A stretch of 41,737 nt of DNA, from NCBI GenBank assembly GCA_031266175.1, contig JAISBN010000129.1, positions 1 to 41,737 on the forward strand, read 5' to 3'. This DNA is from Treponema sp. Its GTDB lineage: Bacteria; Spirochaetota; Spirochaetia; Treponematales; Breznakiellaceae. Positions within the stretch are counted from its first letter, which is position 1, and every line of letters starts with the position of its first letter. This document shows, piece by piece, positions 1-8,153 of this stretch. Below the pieces are notes generated by a model. That model was not told where the DNA came from. It was given only the letters and a program-made list of their open reading frames with translations, and did no database searches. A program made the position numbers and the translations under genes.

Positions 1-2
1 AC

Positions 3-455
3 ATTACGGCTACCCGCAGCAGACCGTACCATAAAAACGACAACTGTTATGCGGAGCAAAAGAACTTTGACGCCGTGCGGAAGACGGTCGGATACTTCCG
101 GTTCGATACCGCGGAAGAGTGCGCCGCTCTGGCCGAAGTGTACCGCCGGCTTTGCCCTTTGTATAATTACCGGATGCCGTCGTTCCGTCTGATTGCCAAA
201 GAAAAGCAGGGGGACGGGCGCTGCCGGAAGGTTTACGAGAAAGAGCCGGGGACGCCGTATGAACGGCTGATAGGATCGCCGGATATTTCAGAAGAGAGCA
301 AAGCCGAGCTGCGGCGCGGAAAAACGGAGCAAAACCCGGTTGAAATGAACCGCCGTTTGAATGAGGCGGTGGGACTGCTGTTGAAAACAAACCGGGAAAA
401 ACGGTATGGTGAAAAAACCTCCTGTCAGGAGGATGGTCAGGCTCCCGCGGCCTGA
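3..455 (+). pseudogene. 3' part of integrase-type (DDE) transposase, cut by window edge
   Basis: The reading frame is open from base 3 to a TGA at 453-455 and has no start because the window begins inside it. The first residues include TRSRPYHKNDNC and AEQKNFDAVRKTVGYFRFDT, which match the end of the integrase catalytic core of IS481/integrase-like transposases, where the last acidic residue sits in the E-Q-K-N segment. The rest is the usual basic C-terminal tail, with segments such as TPYERLIGSPDISEESKAEL. It would cut and join DNA ends for its own element. Only the last ~150 residues are here, so whether the gene is intact cannot be judged. Direct repeats typical of an element end follow at 473-517. 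Family assignment is from remembered motif patterns. Confidence 0.75.
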
Positions 456-472
456 TTTCGGCTAGGTTTTTG

Positions 473-517
473 TTATTAGGCAACCGGCTCTTTTCGACTA
501 GATTAATTATTAGGCAA
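473..517 (+). repeat. Direct repeats at probable right end of the insertion sequence
   Basis: The 11-mer TTATTAGGCAA occurs at 473-483 and again at 507-517, 34 bp apart, just after the transposase stop codon. Short repeated motifs of this kind often mark transposase-binding sites at an element end. The exact outer boundary cannot be fixed without a second copy. Confidence 0.4.
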
Positions 518-612
518 TGCGTCACCTTGCCAAGGCCGGTAAAAGCAAAGTATACTTTCCGGAGATCGGGAATACCGACCCTGGATATGAGTTTTGGTTA
601 GATCGCAGATAA
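517..612 (+). CDS. Short 31-codon ORF, possible remnant upstream of the methyltransferase
   Basis: An ATG at 517, whose first base lies in the second insertion-sequence repeat, opens a 31-residue frame ending in TAA at 610-612, overlapping the methyltransferase start by 19 bp. Its C-terminal part reads VYFPEIGNTDPGYEFWLDRR. I do not recognise it. It could be the surviving C-terminus of a gene truncated by the neighbouring element, perhaps a lost partner of the methyltransferase. It could also be chance. No Shine-Dalgarno sequence is visible. Confidence 0.2.
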   Translation: MRHLAKAGKSKVYFPEIGNTDPGYEFWLDRR

Positions 613-1436
613 AGCCCTATTTAAAATGGGCGGGGGGAAAGCGGCAGTTATTGCCGGAAATCAAAAAACAGCTCCCCGGTGATGTACAGAGCTGTACCTA
701 TTACGAGCCCTTTGTCGGAGCGGGGGCGCTTTTCTTTGACCTACAGCCGGCGGAGGCGGTCATCAACGACCGTAACAGCCAGCTGATGGCAGCCTATGCC
801 GCCATACGGGAAAATGTTGAAGACCTTATCGCCCTGCTTAAAACGTACGAAAATACCAAAGAGCGGTACTATACGATCCGCAGCAGGGACAGGGATGCGG
901 ACTTTAACCGTTTAACGGATACCGAAAAAGCTGCCCGGATAATTTTCTTGAACAAAACCTGTTATAACGGCCTCTACCGGGTGAATTCCCGGGGCTTCTT
1001 TAACGTTCCCTACGGGAAACATAAAAACCCCGCCATCTGTGAAGAAACGTCCCTGCGGCAGATCAGCGCTTACCTTAAGGCCAACAGGATAACCATCATG
1101 ACCGGCGATTTTGAAGCGGCGGTTTCCCGGGCGGACAAGCGTTCCTTTGTGTATTTTGATCCCCCCTACGACAGCCGGGGACGGGGCTTTACCGGATACC
1201 AGGCGGATGGCTTTGGCGAAGGGGATCAGAAGCGCCTGCGGGATGTTTTTGCGGAAATGACCCGCCGGGGTACAAAGTGCCTGTTAAGCAGTTCGGATAC
1301 GGAATTTATCCGGGATTTATACAACGACGAACAATGGGAGATCATTACCGTCAAGGCAAAACGATTCATCAATTCCGATTCATCGGGCCGCGGCGCGGTT
1401 CATGAAGTATTGATAAAGAACTGGAAAACCCCCTAA
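594..1436 (+). CDS. D12-class N6-adenine DNA methyltransferase (Dam-like)
   Basis: A 280-residue S-adenosylmethionine-dependent adenine-N6 methyltransferase of the Dam/DpnM (D12) family. Visible motifs are WAGGKRQLL (12-20), the SAM-binding FVGAGALFF (40-48), and catalytic DPPY (189-192) followed by an aromatic/glycine-rich segment. Length is normal for the family. The family typically methylates GATC, but target specificity cannot be read from these motifs alone. The longest frame starts with TTG at 594, and no ATG or clear Shine-Dalgarno sequence lies close by, so the start is uncertain. No restriction endonuclease is adjacent, so it looks like an orphan enzyme. It sits directly behind the transposase remnant, which fits arrival or rearrangement by mobile DNA. 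The window also holds a remarkable GATC-rich array at 9849-10205. Confidence 0.88.
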   Translation: MVRSQIKPYLKWAGGKRQLLPEIKKQLPGDVQSCTYYEPFVGAGALFFDLQPAEAVINDRNSQLMAAYAAIRENVEDLIALLKTYENTKERYYTIRSRDRDADFNRLTDTEKAARIIFLNKTCYNGLYRVNSRGFFNVPYGKHKNPAICEETSLRQISAYLKANRITIMTGDFEAAVSRADKRSFVYFDPPYDSRGRGFTGYQADGFGEGDQKRLRDVFAEMTRRGTKCLLSSSDTEFIRDLYNDEQWEIITVKAKRFINSDSSGRGAVHEVLIKNWKTP

Positions 1437-1513
1437 ACCCCGCCCGACGGGCCGGCAGGCCGGCAAGGCCGTGTCACGCCAGGGTAAGATTTAACGTGAG
1501 GCATTGCGTTTGC

Positions 1514-1542
1514 TGGACAAAGCAGGGCAAATATCATACCAT
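1514..1542 (+). promoter_or_regulatory. Candidate sigma70 promoter for the LuxR/MalT-like regulator
   Basis: TGGACA (1514-1519), a 17-bp spacer, then TACCAT (1537-1542). An overlapping alternative -10 is TATCAT at 1532-1537. The ATG of the regulator follows only 11 nt after TACCAT and has no Shine-Dalgarno sequence, so the mRNA may have almost no leader. Confidence 0.4.
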
Positions 1543-1553
1543 TACTGTATACC

Positions 1554-4178
1554 ATGCCAGCAGATTCGGCGGATCACCGTTTTCTGGAGCGGCCCCGGGT
1601 GGACCGGATCCTGGAAAAAGCCCTGCAAAGCTATGTAGTCACTGTAGTGGCGGGAGAGGGCAGCGGCAAAACCCACGCGATAAACTCCTTCCTCAGGAAG
1701 AACAAGCGGAACGTCACCTGGATACAGTTGTCGGAACAGGACAACCTGGGCTGGCATTTGTGGGAAAACTATATCGGCGAGGTGGCCCGGGTCGGCCCGG
1801 AGACGGCGAAGCTCTTTTACGATGTAGGCTTTCCCGAATCGGACCAGCAGCTTGACCGGTACCTGAGCCTGCTTAAAGACAAGACCATGGGCCTGGCGAA
1901 CCCCTATGTGACGGTCTTTGACGACTTTCACTTAATCACCAACCCCGAGGTTCTGCTGCACCTGGATCGGGCTCTGGCCGCTCTGGTTTCAAACAACCCC
2001 TTCGTCTTTATTTCCCGGACGGAACCGACGATATACACCGTCAGCTTTCTGGCCAAGGGGATCCTCTCCGAGATTACCGTTGAGGACCTCCGGTTTACCC
2101 GGGAGGAAACGGCGGACTATTTTAGCCTTAACCAGGTCTCCCTTACGGAAGCGGAACTCTCCCGGATCTTTGAAAAAACAGAAGGCTGGCCCCTGGCCCT
2201 CGGCCTTATCCTGCAGGAAATAAAGGCGGGAGAAGCCGGCGGGCACAGCCGGGACCGGGTAATGCGGCCCATACGAAACATGGAGGAGCACATTTTTTCC
2301 TCCATGGGAGCGGAACTCCGGCGTTTTCTGGTCAAACTTTCCCTTATTGAACACTGGTCCCGGAATCTTTTGGAGCGGCTTGATCCCGAAGGTACAAACA
2401 TCGCCGCCATGAAAAAATTCAGTTCCATCATCCGCTTTGACGCGTATATTCAGGAGTTCAGGATACATTCTCATTTTCTGGATTTCCTCCGGGAACAGCA
2501 AAGCTCCCTCCCGCCGGAAGAAATCCGGGAGGTGTACCTCCAGGACGCCCGGTGGTGTATTGAGCACAACCTCCCTGCCAACGCCGCCGCGGATTATGAG
2601 CGGGCCGGGGACTGCGGGGGATTTGTCCGGCTTATCGAATCCCTTCCCCGTATGCTGCCCCGGTCTCTGGCGTCTTTTTTTCTGGAAATCGCGGAGCGGC
2701 TCATCGCCTCCCATACGGAGGATCCGCTTCTTCGGGGGGAGGAAGACTGGGACTTCCTTTTTTTGAGCTTTATTGTCCGCGCCCGGTTTCTGGCGCTGCT
2801 GGACCGTTTTAAGGAATCCGCCGGGGAATTCCGGGCGGGCATTGCCCGCTGCGAGGCCATGCCCCCAGGTCCCCGGCGTTCCCGGTTTCTTGCCGCCGCT
2901 TACAACAGGCTGGGGATACTGCGCTTTCTTGCTTCTCGGTTTACCAAAGAATATGACGCTTTCCGGTACTTTGAGCGGGGCTGTTATTATTATCTGGAAA
3001 ATCCGGAGCCGGCCGAAGGGCAGGCGAACCAGACCAACATCAACGCCTATATGATTCAGGTTGGATTCCCCGCGGAAAGCGAAGAAATCGACGCCTGTAT
3101 AGACGCCTGCGCCGCCGCCGTCCCGTACACCTCCGTTTCCATGGCCGGTTACCTCTACGGCGCCGATGTCCTGTCCCGGGCGGAGCTGGCCTATTACCGG
3201 GGAGATCTAAACAGGGCCGAACAGTTTGCCCGCCAGGCGATGTACCGGGGCCGGGAAAAAAACCAGTACGAGATAGAAAACTGCGCGCTGTTTTACCTTA
3301 TGCGGATCGGCGTTCACCGGGGCGACGCCGCGGGCGTCCGTGAACTGGAACAGCAGATGAAGACCCTGCTTGAAAACAGTGAATACCTTAACCGGTACGT
3401 TATCTACGACATTATTACAGGGCGCTTTTTTGTCTGGCTCGGCCTGACGGAGAAAATCGCTCCCTGGCTCAGGCGGGAACGCGAAGAAGAAACCAACGCC
3501 CAGTTCCGCGGCTTTGACACGCTTATCGAAGTCCGCTGTCTCTTTGCCGAAAAAGAATACCCGGCGGCCCTGCGGGCCCTGGAAACAGCGCAGGTAAAAA
3601 ACGAGGTAAGAACTTTTCTTTTGGGGTTCCTGGAAATGGCCGCCCTGGAAGCGGTTATCCGCCACCGGCTTGGCGACAGGGAAGGCGCCTTGGCAGCTCT
3701 GAAAAAAGCCTACGCCGCGGCCAGGCCCAACGCCTTTGACACACCCTTTATCGAACTGGGGGAGCACATGCACAGCCTGGCCGGCGCCCTGCTCAAGGCT
3801 CCGCCGGATGATCCCCACAGCGCCGAACGCGCCGGAATCCCCCGGGAATGGCTGCAAAGTATCCGGAGAAGCGCTTCGGCCAACGCAAAAAAACGCGCCC
3901 TGGTAACGGCCCAATACACAAGCCGGGAAACGCTGACCGCCGCGGACTTTTCGCAGCACGAGCTGGCGATATTAAACAATCTTTCCCTGGGCCGTACCAG
4001 CGAGGAAATTGCCGCCGCCATGCATATCTCCGTAAAAATGGTAAAGAGCGCCGTGCGGAGCCTCTATGTCAGGCTTGGGGCGGCAAACAGGGCCGGCGCC
4101 ATACGCGCCGCCACCGAGCGGGGGCTTTTAGCGAAGATCCCGGGCAAATCGGGCAAGCAGGCCGGGGACGCGCAATAA
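1554..4178 (+). CDS. MalT-like LuxR-family transcriptional regulator (STAND ATPase)
   Basis: An 874-residue signal-transduction ATPase with DNA-binding output. Near the N-terminus is a Walker A motif, GEGSGKT (34-40), followed by a Walker B-like segment, VTVFDDFHLI (119-128). The middle ~550 residues are helical and tetratricopeptide-like, rich in A, L, E and R. The last ~70 residues form a LuxR/GerE helix-turn-helix containing LSLGRTSEEIAAAMHIS and VKSAVRSLYVRLGAANRAGA. The architecture matches MalT: NTPase, winged helix, TPR sensor, LuxR HTH. The ligand is unknown. The 3' end faces the pyrimidine operon with an 11-bp gap, so it is convergent and not obviously its regulator. ATG 1554 is the only reasonable start; it lacks a Shine-Dalgarno sequence. 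Confidence 0.9.
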   Translation: MPADSADHRFLERPRVDRILEKALQSYVVTVVAGEGSGKTHAINSFLRKNKRNVTWIQLSEQDNLGWHLWENYIGEVARVGPETAKLFYDVGFPESDQQLDRYLSLLKDKTMGLANPYVTVFDDFHLITNPEVLLHLDRALAALVSNNPFVFISRTEPTIYTVSFLAKGILSEITVEDLRFTREETADYFSLNQVSLTEAELSRIFEKTEGWPLALGLILQEIKAGEAGGHSRDRVMRPIRNMEEHIFSSMGAELRRFLVKLSLIEHWSRNLLERLDPEGTNIAAMKKFSSIIRFDAYIQEFRIHSHFLDFLREQQSSLPPEEIREVYLQDARWCIEHNLPANAAADYERAGDCGGFVRLIESLPRMLPRSLASFFLEIAERLIASHTEDPLLRGEEDWDFLFLSFIVRARFLALLDRFKESAGEFRAGIARCEAMPPGPRRSRFLAAAYNRLGILRFLASRFTKEYDAFRYFERGCYYYLENPEPAEGQANQTNINAYMIQVGFPAESEEIDACIDACAAAVPYTSVSMAGYLYGADVLSRAELAYYRGDLNRAEQFARQAMYRGREKNQYEIENCALFYLMRIGVHRGDAAGVRELEQQMKTLLENSEYLNRYVIYDIITGRFFVWLGLTEKIAPWLRREREEETNAQFRGFDTLIEVRCLFAEKEYPAALRALETAQVKNEVRTFLLGFLEMAALEAVIRHRLGDREGALAALKKAYAAARPNAFDTPFIELGEHMHSLAGALLKAPPDDPHSAERAGIPREWLQSIRRSASANAKKRALVTAQYTSRETLTAADFSQHELAILNNLSLGRTSEEIAAAMHISVKMVKSAVRSLYVRLGAANRAGAIRAATERGLLAKIPGKSGKQAGDAQ

Positions 4179-4189
4179 CGGGGGAACAG

Positions 4190-5143
4190 TTACGCAAGGT
4201 TCTGTTCCGCCGCGGCCTTCCGTATCGCGTCCCGCATGGCCCCGGCCGCTTCCCGGGCGGCCTCCGCCGCGAAGGCGTTGTCCACGGTTTCCGCGTCCGC
4301 CGGGAAACCGTTTCCCGCGGCCTTCCCGGTCCATGCTTTCAGTATGGACCGGGAAGCGTTGACCACCCCGCCGTTGCCTTCCCGCAATAACAGGGCCGCG
4401 TCTTCCGCGGCTCCGCCCTGGGCGCCGTAGCCGGGGATAAGGAAAAAAAGGTTTCCGTACCGGGAACGGATGGCCGCGGCTTCGTCCCGTTCGGTACAGC
4501 CCAGCACCGCGCCGAACGCGCCGTACCCGTACCTGCCCTCCAGGGACCCGGCCAGTTCCGCCAGCCTGCCGCCCACCGCGTGGTAAAGCCGTCTGGCCCC
4601 GCCTTTATCCGCCGGGTCCCTGTGACCGCCGGCCGCGGGATCCGCCAGTTCCAGGTATTCAAAATCCCGCATCCCCCTGTTGCTGGTCCGCACCAGGACA
4701 AAAGCGCCCTTGCCTTTGTCGGCATAGGCCAGCCAGGGTTCCAGGGAGTCCATTCCCATATAGGGTGAAAGGGTTACAAAGTCCGCTTCAAAGTCCCCCT
4801 CAAAGTGGGCTTTGGCGTACTGCCCCGCGGTGTCGGCGATGTCCCCCCGCTTAATGTCGGCAATCACCAGGCTTCCCCGGCCGCGGATATAGCCCAGGGT
4901 CCGGGCATATGCCCGAAGCCCCGGAATGCCCATGGCCTCGTAGTAGGCGATCTGTACTTTAAAGCACGCCGCCATGTCCGCCGTCGCGTCCACCAGGGCC
5001 CGGTTAAAGGCCAGAACCGCTTCCGCGTCCGACCCCGCCCGGCGGCGTTCCCCGGGGGGAACATAGCCGGGGGCGGTATCCAGACCCACGCAGACGGGCC
5101 CCCGCTCCGCAGCCGCCTCATAAAGCCTGTCCATGTTATACAT
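4190..5143 (-). CDS. pyrF: Orotidine 5'-phosphate decarboxylase
   Basis: Decarboxylates OMP to UMP, the last step of de novo UMP synthesis. The 317-residue length and features fit the longer 'type 2' OMP decarboxylase family: VCVGLDTAP near the N-terminus, the catalytic D-x-K-R-x-x-D signature in VIADIKRGDIADTAGQY, and FFLIPGYGAQGG near the phosphate-binding loop. I place the start at ATG 5143, which overlaps the pyrC stop by 8 bp (ATGTATAA) and is preceded by GGAGGG. A second ATG at 5134 is possible. It is the last gene of the pyrB-pyrI-pyrC-pyrF run, so translation is probably coupled to pyrC. The gene is convergent with the LuxR regulator, with only 11 bp between stops. Confidence 0.9.
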   Translation of the reverse strand: MYNMDRLYEAAAERGPVCVGLDTAPGYVPPGERRRAGSDAEAVLAFNRALVDATADMAACFKVQIAYYEAMGIPGLRAYARTLGYIRGRGSLVIADIKRGDIADTAGQYAKAHFEGDFEADFVTLSPYMGMDSLEPWLAYADKGKGAFVLVRTSNRGMRDFEYLELADPAAGGHRDPADKGGARRLYHAVGGRLAELAGSLEGRYGYGAFGAVLGCTERDEAAAIRSRYGNLFFLIPGYGAQGGAAEDAALLLREGNGGVVNASRSILKAWTGKAAGNGFPADAETVDNAFAAEAAREAAGAMRDAIRKAAAEQNLA

Positions 5144-6476
5144 TGTCCCTCCCGTCAAACACGATCCGCCCACCGTGGATTGTCATCAGTACCGCGCCCC
5201 GCAGTTCCCGGCCCGCGAAGGGGGAATTTTTCCCCCGGGACTTAAGGGCCGCCGGATCCACGGTCCAGGTCCCGCGGGTATCGGCGATACAAAAATCCGC
5301 CCGCAGTCCCGGGGCTATCCTTCCCCGCCCTTCACCGCCGCCGGCCAGCCCCAGGATACGGGCCGGGGCCGCGCTCATCAGCGAGGAAAGTTTTGAAAGC
5401 CCCAGGCCGGAGGCCCCCAGGATCGAATAGCACACGGCAAAGGCCGTTTCCAGTCCCGTAAAGCCCGGAGCCCCGGCTTCCTTGTCTTTTTCCGTATGGG
5501 GGGCGTGATCCGTGGCAATGGCGTCCACCGTGCCGTCCGCCGCGGCGGCGATCAGGACGCGGCGGTCCTCTTTGTCCCGAAGGGGCGGATTAACCCGGCC
5601 CCGGGATTCCCCGCCCAGGGCGTCCGCGTCTTTCCGTACCAGGGCAAGATGGTGGGGCGTAACTTCGCAGCTTATGGTCAGGGCCCCGATGGGGCGGCTC
5701 TTTGCCTCCCGGATCATGGCCGCCGCCTCTTTGGTGGAAACATGGGCAATGTGGATATGGCAGCGCGACGAGGCGGCCATGGCGATAGCCCGGCGGGTGG
5801 CAGCGTTTTCCCCGCCCAGGTCGCAGTGGCAGGAGACGGGAACCCCGGCCCGGCGGGCTTCGGCGCAGGCGGCGAGGAACAAGCCGTCGTCGGCCAGGTC
5901 TTTCCCGTCCTCCGAAAGGAGCCGCGCGCGAAACCCGCCGTCCTCCGGGCCCTCCGGCGCTGAACCGGGAAGGCGGGTTATCTCCGAAAGCTCCTTCCCC
6001 TCCATGTTCTTTGTCAGGGACAGCGCCGGATACAGATCGATAAGTCCCAGCCCGGCGGCCCGGCGGCGCAGTTCCGCGGCCCGCGCGACGGTATCGGTTA
6101 CCGGGTTTGTGTTGGCCATGCACACCGCCGTACCGTACCCCCCGGCGGCCGCGGCAAGGCAGGCGGATTCCAGGGTTTCCTTTTCGGGAAACCCCGGATC
6201 CCTGAAATGGGCGTGCAGATCCACAAAGGCGGGCATCAGTACGGGAAGCTCCCCGGGGTCCCGGATGCCCCGGGGGAGAAAGGCCAGACCGTCCAGCACC
6301 AGACCGGCCCCGGCGCAAAACCGGTCCAGCCGTTTTTCCCCTTCAATGTTTTCGGGAAAGGTATCCGGGGCGGGAATAATTTCCGCAATCCGGCCGTCCT
6401 CAACGATGACCGATCCCCGCAGGTCCGTGGTTTCGTCGATGACGCGGAAATTTTTCAGCGCCGCCAGATGGGACAT
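5136..6476 (-). CDS. pyrC: Dihydroorotase
   Basis: Cyclises carbamoyl-aspartate to dihydroorotate, step three of UMP synthesis. The 446-residue amidohydrolase has the metal-binding signature VDLHAHFRDPG with H88 and H90, a histidine in HIHIAHVST, and the catalytic segment DAIATDHAPHTEKDKE. Length and motifs fit class I (long) dihydroorotase. A proline-rich insertion of ~30 residues lies between the N-terminal beta domain and the barrel (residues 45-78), which is mildly unusual. The start ATG 6476 lies 9 bp after the pyrI stop with GGGGAAAAG just upstream. The gene overlaps pyrF by 8 bp. Confidence 0.93.
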   Translation of the reverse strand: MSHLAALKNFRVIDETTDLRGSVIVEDGRIAEIIPAPDTFPENIEGEKRLDRFCAGAGLVLDGLAFLPRGIRDPGELPVLMPAFVDLHAHFRDPGFPEKETLESACLAAAAGGYGTAVCMANTNPVTDTVARAAELRRRAAGLGLIDLYPALSLTKNMEGKELSEITRLPGSAPEGPEDGGFRARLLSEDGKDLADDGLFLAACAEARRAGVPVSCHCDLGGENAATRRAIAMAASSRCHIHIAHVSTKEAAAMIREAKSRPIGALTISCEVTPHHLALVRKDADALGGESRGRVNPPLRDKEDRRVLIAAAADGTVDAIATDHAPHTEKDKEAGAPGFTGLETAFAVCYSILGASGLGLSKLSSLMSAAPARILGLAGGGEGRGRIAPGLRADFCIADTRGTWTVDPAALKSRGKNSPFAGRELRGAVLMTIHGGRIVFDGRDNV

Positions 6477-6485
6477 GCTTTTCCC

Positions 6486-6917
6486 CTAACGGAAGTCCGC
6501 GGCGCTGCGGACCTCGTCGCAGTATTCGCAGCGGTAGGTTTCCCGCCCGCGGTCGTAGAGGTGAAAGATGTGGGGAATCTTTTCCGTGGAGGTAATGCAC
6601 CGGGGATTCTTGCAGACCAGAATATCTTCTACCCGTTCGGGGAGCTGGAGTTTTATCTTTTCGGTGATCCCTTCGTTTTCGATAATGTTCACCGTGATGT
6701 TGGGATCGATAAGCCCCAGAATATCAAAGTTGATTTCGATCTCGTTGTCGATCTTGATGATGTCCTTGCGGCCCATACGGCCGGAACTGGCGTTGACCAC
6801 GAAGGCTACGTTATACGGCGCCCTGCCGAGCCCCAGCCAGTTAAAGATCCTGATCCCCTGTCCCGCCTTGATGTGATCGATGACAATGCCGTTTCTTATC
6901 TGATCCACATTCAGCAT
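6486..6917 (-). CDS. pyrI: Aspartate carbamoyltransferase regulatory subunit
   Basis: The 143-residue allosteric chain of class B aspartate transcarbamoylase, which binds nucleotide effectors and holds catalytic trimers together through a zinc domain. The four zinc ligands are clear: C102 and C107 (CKNPRC) plus C130 and C133 (CEYC). The N-terminal domain starts with LNVDQIRNGIVIDHIKAGQG as in other PyrI proteins. The start ATG 6917 has a strong AGGAGGGG upstream and lies 9 bp after the pyrB stop. Its presence implies feedback control of the first committed step by CTP/ATP, by analogy with E. coli. Confidence 0.95.
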   Translation of the reverse strand: MLNVDQIRNGIVIDHIKAGQGIRIFNWLGLGRAPYNVAFVVNASSGRMGRKDIIKIDNEIEINFDILGLIDPNITVNIIENEGITEKIKLQLPERVEDILVCKNPRCITSTEKIPHIFHLYDRGRETYRCEYCDEVRSAADFR

Positions 6918-6926
6918 GGTCCCCTC

Positions 6927-7850
6927 CTATACAGCGCCCAGAATTGAAGCGAGCAGGGCCATCCGGACATACATGCCGTATTTGGCCTGCTTAAAGTACA
7001 CCGCCCGGCTGTCGCCGTCCACTTCGGGGGCTATCTCGTTGACCCTGGGAAGGGGATGGAGGACCAGCATGTCCTTCTTGGCGGCCTTCATTTTTTCCGC
7101 GGTCAGGATATAAAAGTCCTTGAGGCGGATATAGTCTTCCTCGTTAAAAAACCGGTCCCGCTGGACCCGGGTCATGTACAGAACGTCCAGGTCGCCGATT
7201 ACTTCCTCAAGCCGTTCCGCTTCCCCGTGGGGGACCATTTTCTTTTCCAGGATGCCCCTGGTAATGTACTCGGGAACGGTCAGCTCCGGGGGCGATATAA
7301 AGATCATCCTGACCCCGGGATATCCGGCCAGGGCCTTTGCCAGGGAATGGACGGTCCTGCCGAATTTAAGATCCCCGCAGAAGCCGATGGTACAATTTCC
7401 CAGCCCCCCCCGCAGCCGCCGCAGGGTTAACAGGTCGGTCAGGGTCTGGGTGGGATGATGATGCCCCCCGTCGCCGGCGTTTATGACCGGCGCCGCGGAA
7501 AACCGGGAGGCCAGCAGGGCCGACCCTTCCTTGGGGTTGCGCATAACAATGACATCGGCATAGCAGGAAACGGTCCGGATGGTGTCCGCCAGTCTTTCGC
7601 CCTTCGCGGCGGAGCTGGAACCCGGCTCGGCAAAGCCCAGGCAGCTCCCCCCCAGCCGGAGCATGGCCGCCTCGAAGGAAAGCCGGGTTCTGGTGCTGGG
7701 CTCGAAAAACAGGGCGGCCAGAACTTTTCCCGCGCAGGAACAGCGAAGATAATCCTGGTTATCCTCTATCTTTTCCGCCAGGGAAAAAAGAAGCTCCAGC
7801 TCTTCCAGGCTGAAATCTCCGGGCTCAATAAGCGACCGGCCTTTAAGCAT
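6927..7850 (-). CDS. pyrB: Aspartate carbamoyltransferase catalytic subunit
   Basis: Transfers the carbamoyl group to aspartate, the committed step of pyrimidine synthesis. At 307 residues it has normal length. The carbamoyl-phosphate loop [11 protein letters not shown] contains S52, T53, R54, T55 and R56, and the C-terminal HPLPRVNEI is the conserved aspartate-domain motif. It is first in the minus-strand operon pyrB-pyrI-pyrC-pyrF. The start ATG 7850 has GGAAGGGAGGG about 9 nt upstream. The leader (7851-7989) contains a terminator hairpin before this gene, so expression is probably set by attenuation. Confidence 0.96.
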   Translation of the reverse strand: MLKGRSLIEPGDFSLEELELLFSLAEKIEDNQDYLRCSCAGKVLAALFFEPSTRTRLSFEAAMLRLGGSCLGFAEPGSSSAAKGERLADTIRTVSCYADVIVMRNPKEGSALLASRFSAAPVINAGDGGHHHPTQTLTDLLTLRRLRGGLGNCTIGFCGDLKFGRTVHSLAKALAGYPGVRMIFISPPELTVPEYITRGILEKKMVPHGEAERLEEVIGDLDVLYMTRVQRDRFFNEEDYIRLKDFYILTAEKMKAAKKDMLVLHPLPRVNEIAPEVDGDSRAVYFKQAKYGMYVRMALLASILGAV

Positions 7851-7914
7851 CGGATTACCCTCCCTTCCGGAAAACCTCTTTCCGGGCCGTCACCGCCGCC
7901 CTCCGCCGTTCAGC

Positions 7915-7943
7915 AAAAAAAAACCGCCCCCCGGACGGTTTTT
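7915..7943 (-). terminator. Attenuator-like Rho-independent terminator in the pyr leader
   Basis: Read on the minus strand, AAAAACCG pairs with CGGTTTTT across a GC-rich tip and is followed by an uninterrupted run of nine T (7923-7915). The hairpin lies between the candidate pyr promoter and the pyrB start codon, about 65 nt upstream of ATG 7850. It would stop transcription before the operon unless read through. Leader terminators controlling pyr genes are well known in other bacteria (PyrR-type and UTP-sensing types). Which type applies here is not evident. Confidence 0.7.
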
Positions 7944-7977
7944 ACGGCAACAGTATATGGCAGACAGCGGCTTTCAC
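7942..7977 (-). CDS. Possible 11-codon leader peptide ORF of the pyr operon
   Basis: GTG at 7977 opens a frame encoding VKAAVCHILLP and ends with TAA at 7942-7944, whose last base abuts or overlaps the 5' edge of the attenuator hairpin. The GTG coincides with the expected transcription start of the candidate promoter, so translation would be leaderless. In enterobacterial pyrBI, leader translation close to the terminator couples UTP level to read-through; this layout would allow the same. No codon bias or ribosome-binding site supports translation, so confidence is low. Confidence 0.2.
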   Translation of the reverse strand: MKAAVCHILLP

Positions 7978-7983
7978 GGTTCA

Positions 7984-8012
7984 ACCCTAGCACAGGCGGC
8001 GGAAAAAGGCAA
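7984..8012 (-). promoter_or_regulatory. Candidate promoter of the pyrBICF operon
   Basis: On the minus strand, TTGCCT (8012-8007), a 17-bp spacer, and TAGGGT (7989-7984) with an extended -10 TGC immediately before it. The predicted start is near 7977. It lies upstream of the attenuator and between two hairpin-rich stretches. Confidence 0.4.
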
Positions 8013-8015
8013 GGG

Positions 8016-8134
8016 TGTCAAAATCCGGCGTCCTGCCTGATTTTGACATGGGAGTTTACCGGCGGTAAACTCCACCCGGCCGCCGTGGCGGCCGGCAATG
8101 GTTACAGCGCCCTCCATGGCGCACCCTACGGGCG
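8016..8134. repeat. Cluster of five consecutive hairpins downstream of the LRR lipoprotein gene
   Basis: Five inverted repeats follow one another: 8016-8048 (TGTCAAAATC arms), 8051-8073 (GGAGTTTACC arms, 3-nt loop), 8076-8095 (CCGGCCGCC arms, 2-nt loop, perfect), 8107-8122 (GCGCC arms, loop CTCCAT) and 8121-8134 (CCC-TAC-GGG core). None has a long T run, so they are not canonical terminators. They occupy the space between the lipoprotein stop codon and the pyr promoter, and the last two resemble hairpins in the cluster at 10447-10622. Confidence 0.75.
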
Positions 8135-8153
8135 CCGGTGGTTACCCGGAGCG

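Noticed and set aside
1496-1855. ORFs in alternative frames of GC-rich genes (many over 100 codons)
   Set aside because: They lie inside well-supported genes, lack motifs and ribosome-binding sites, and reflect high third-position GC.
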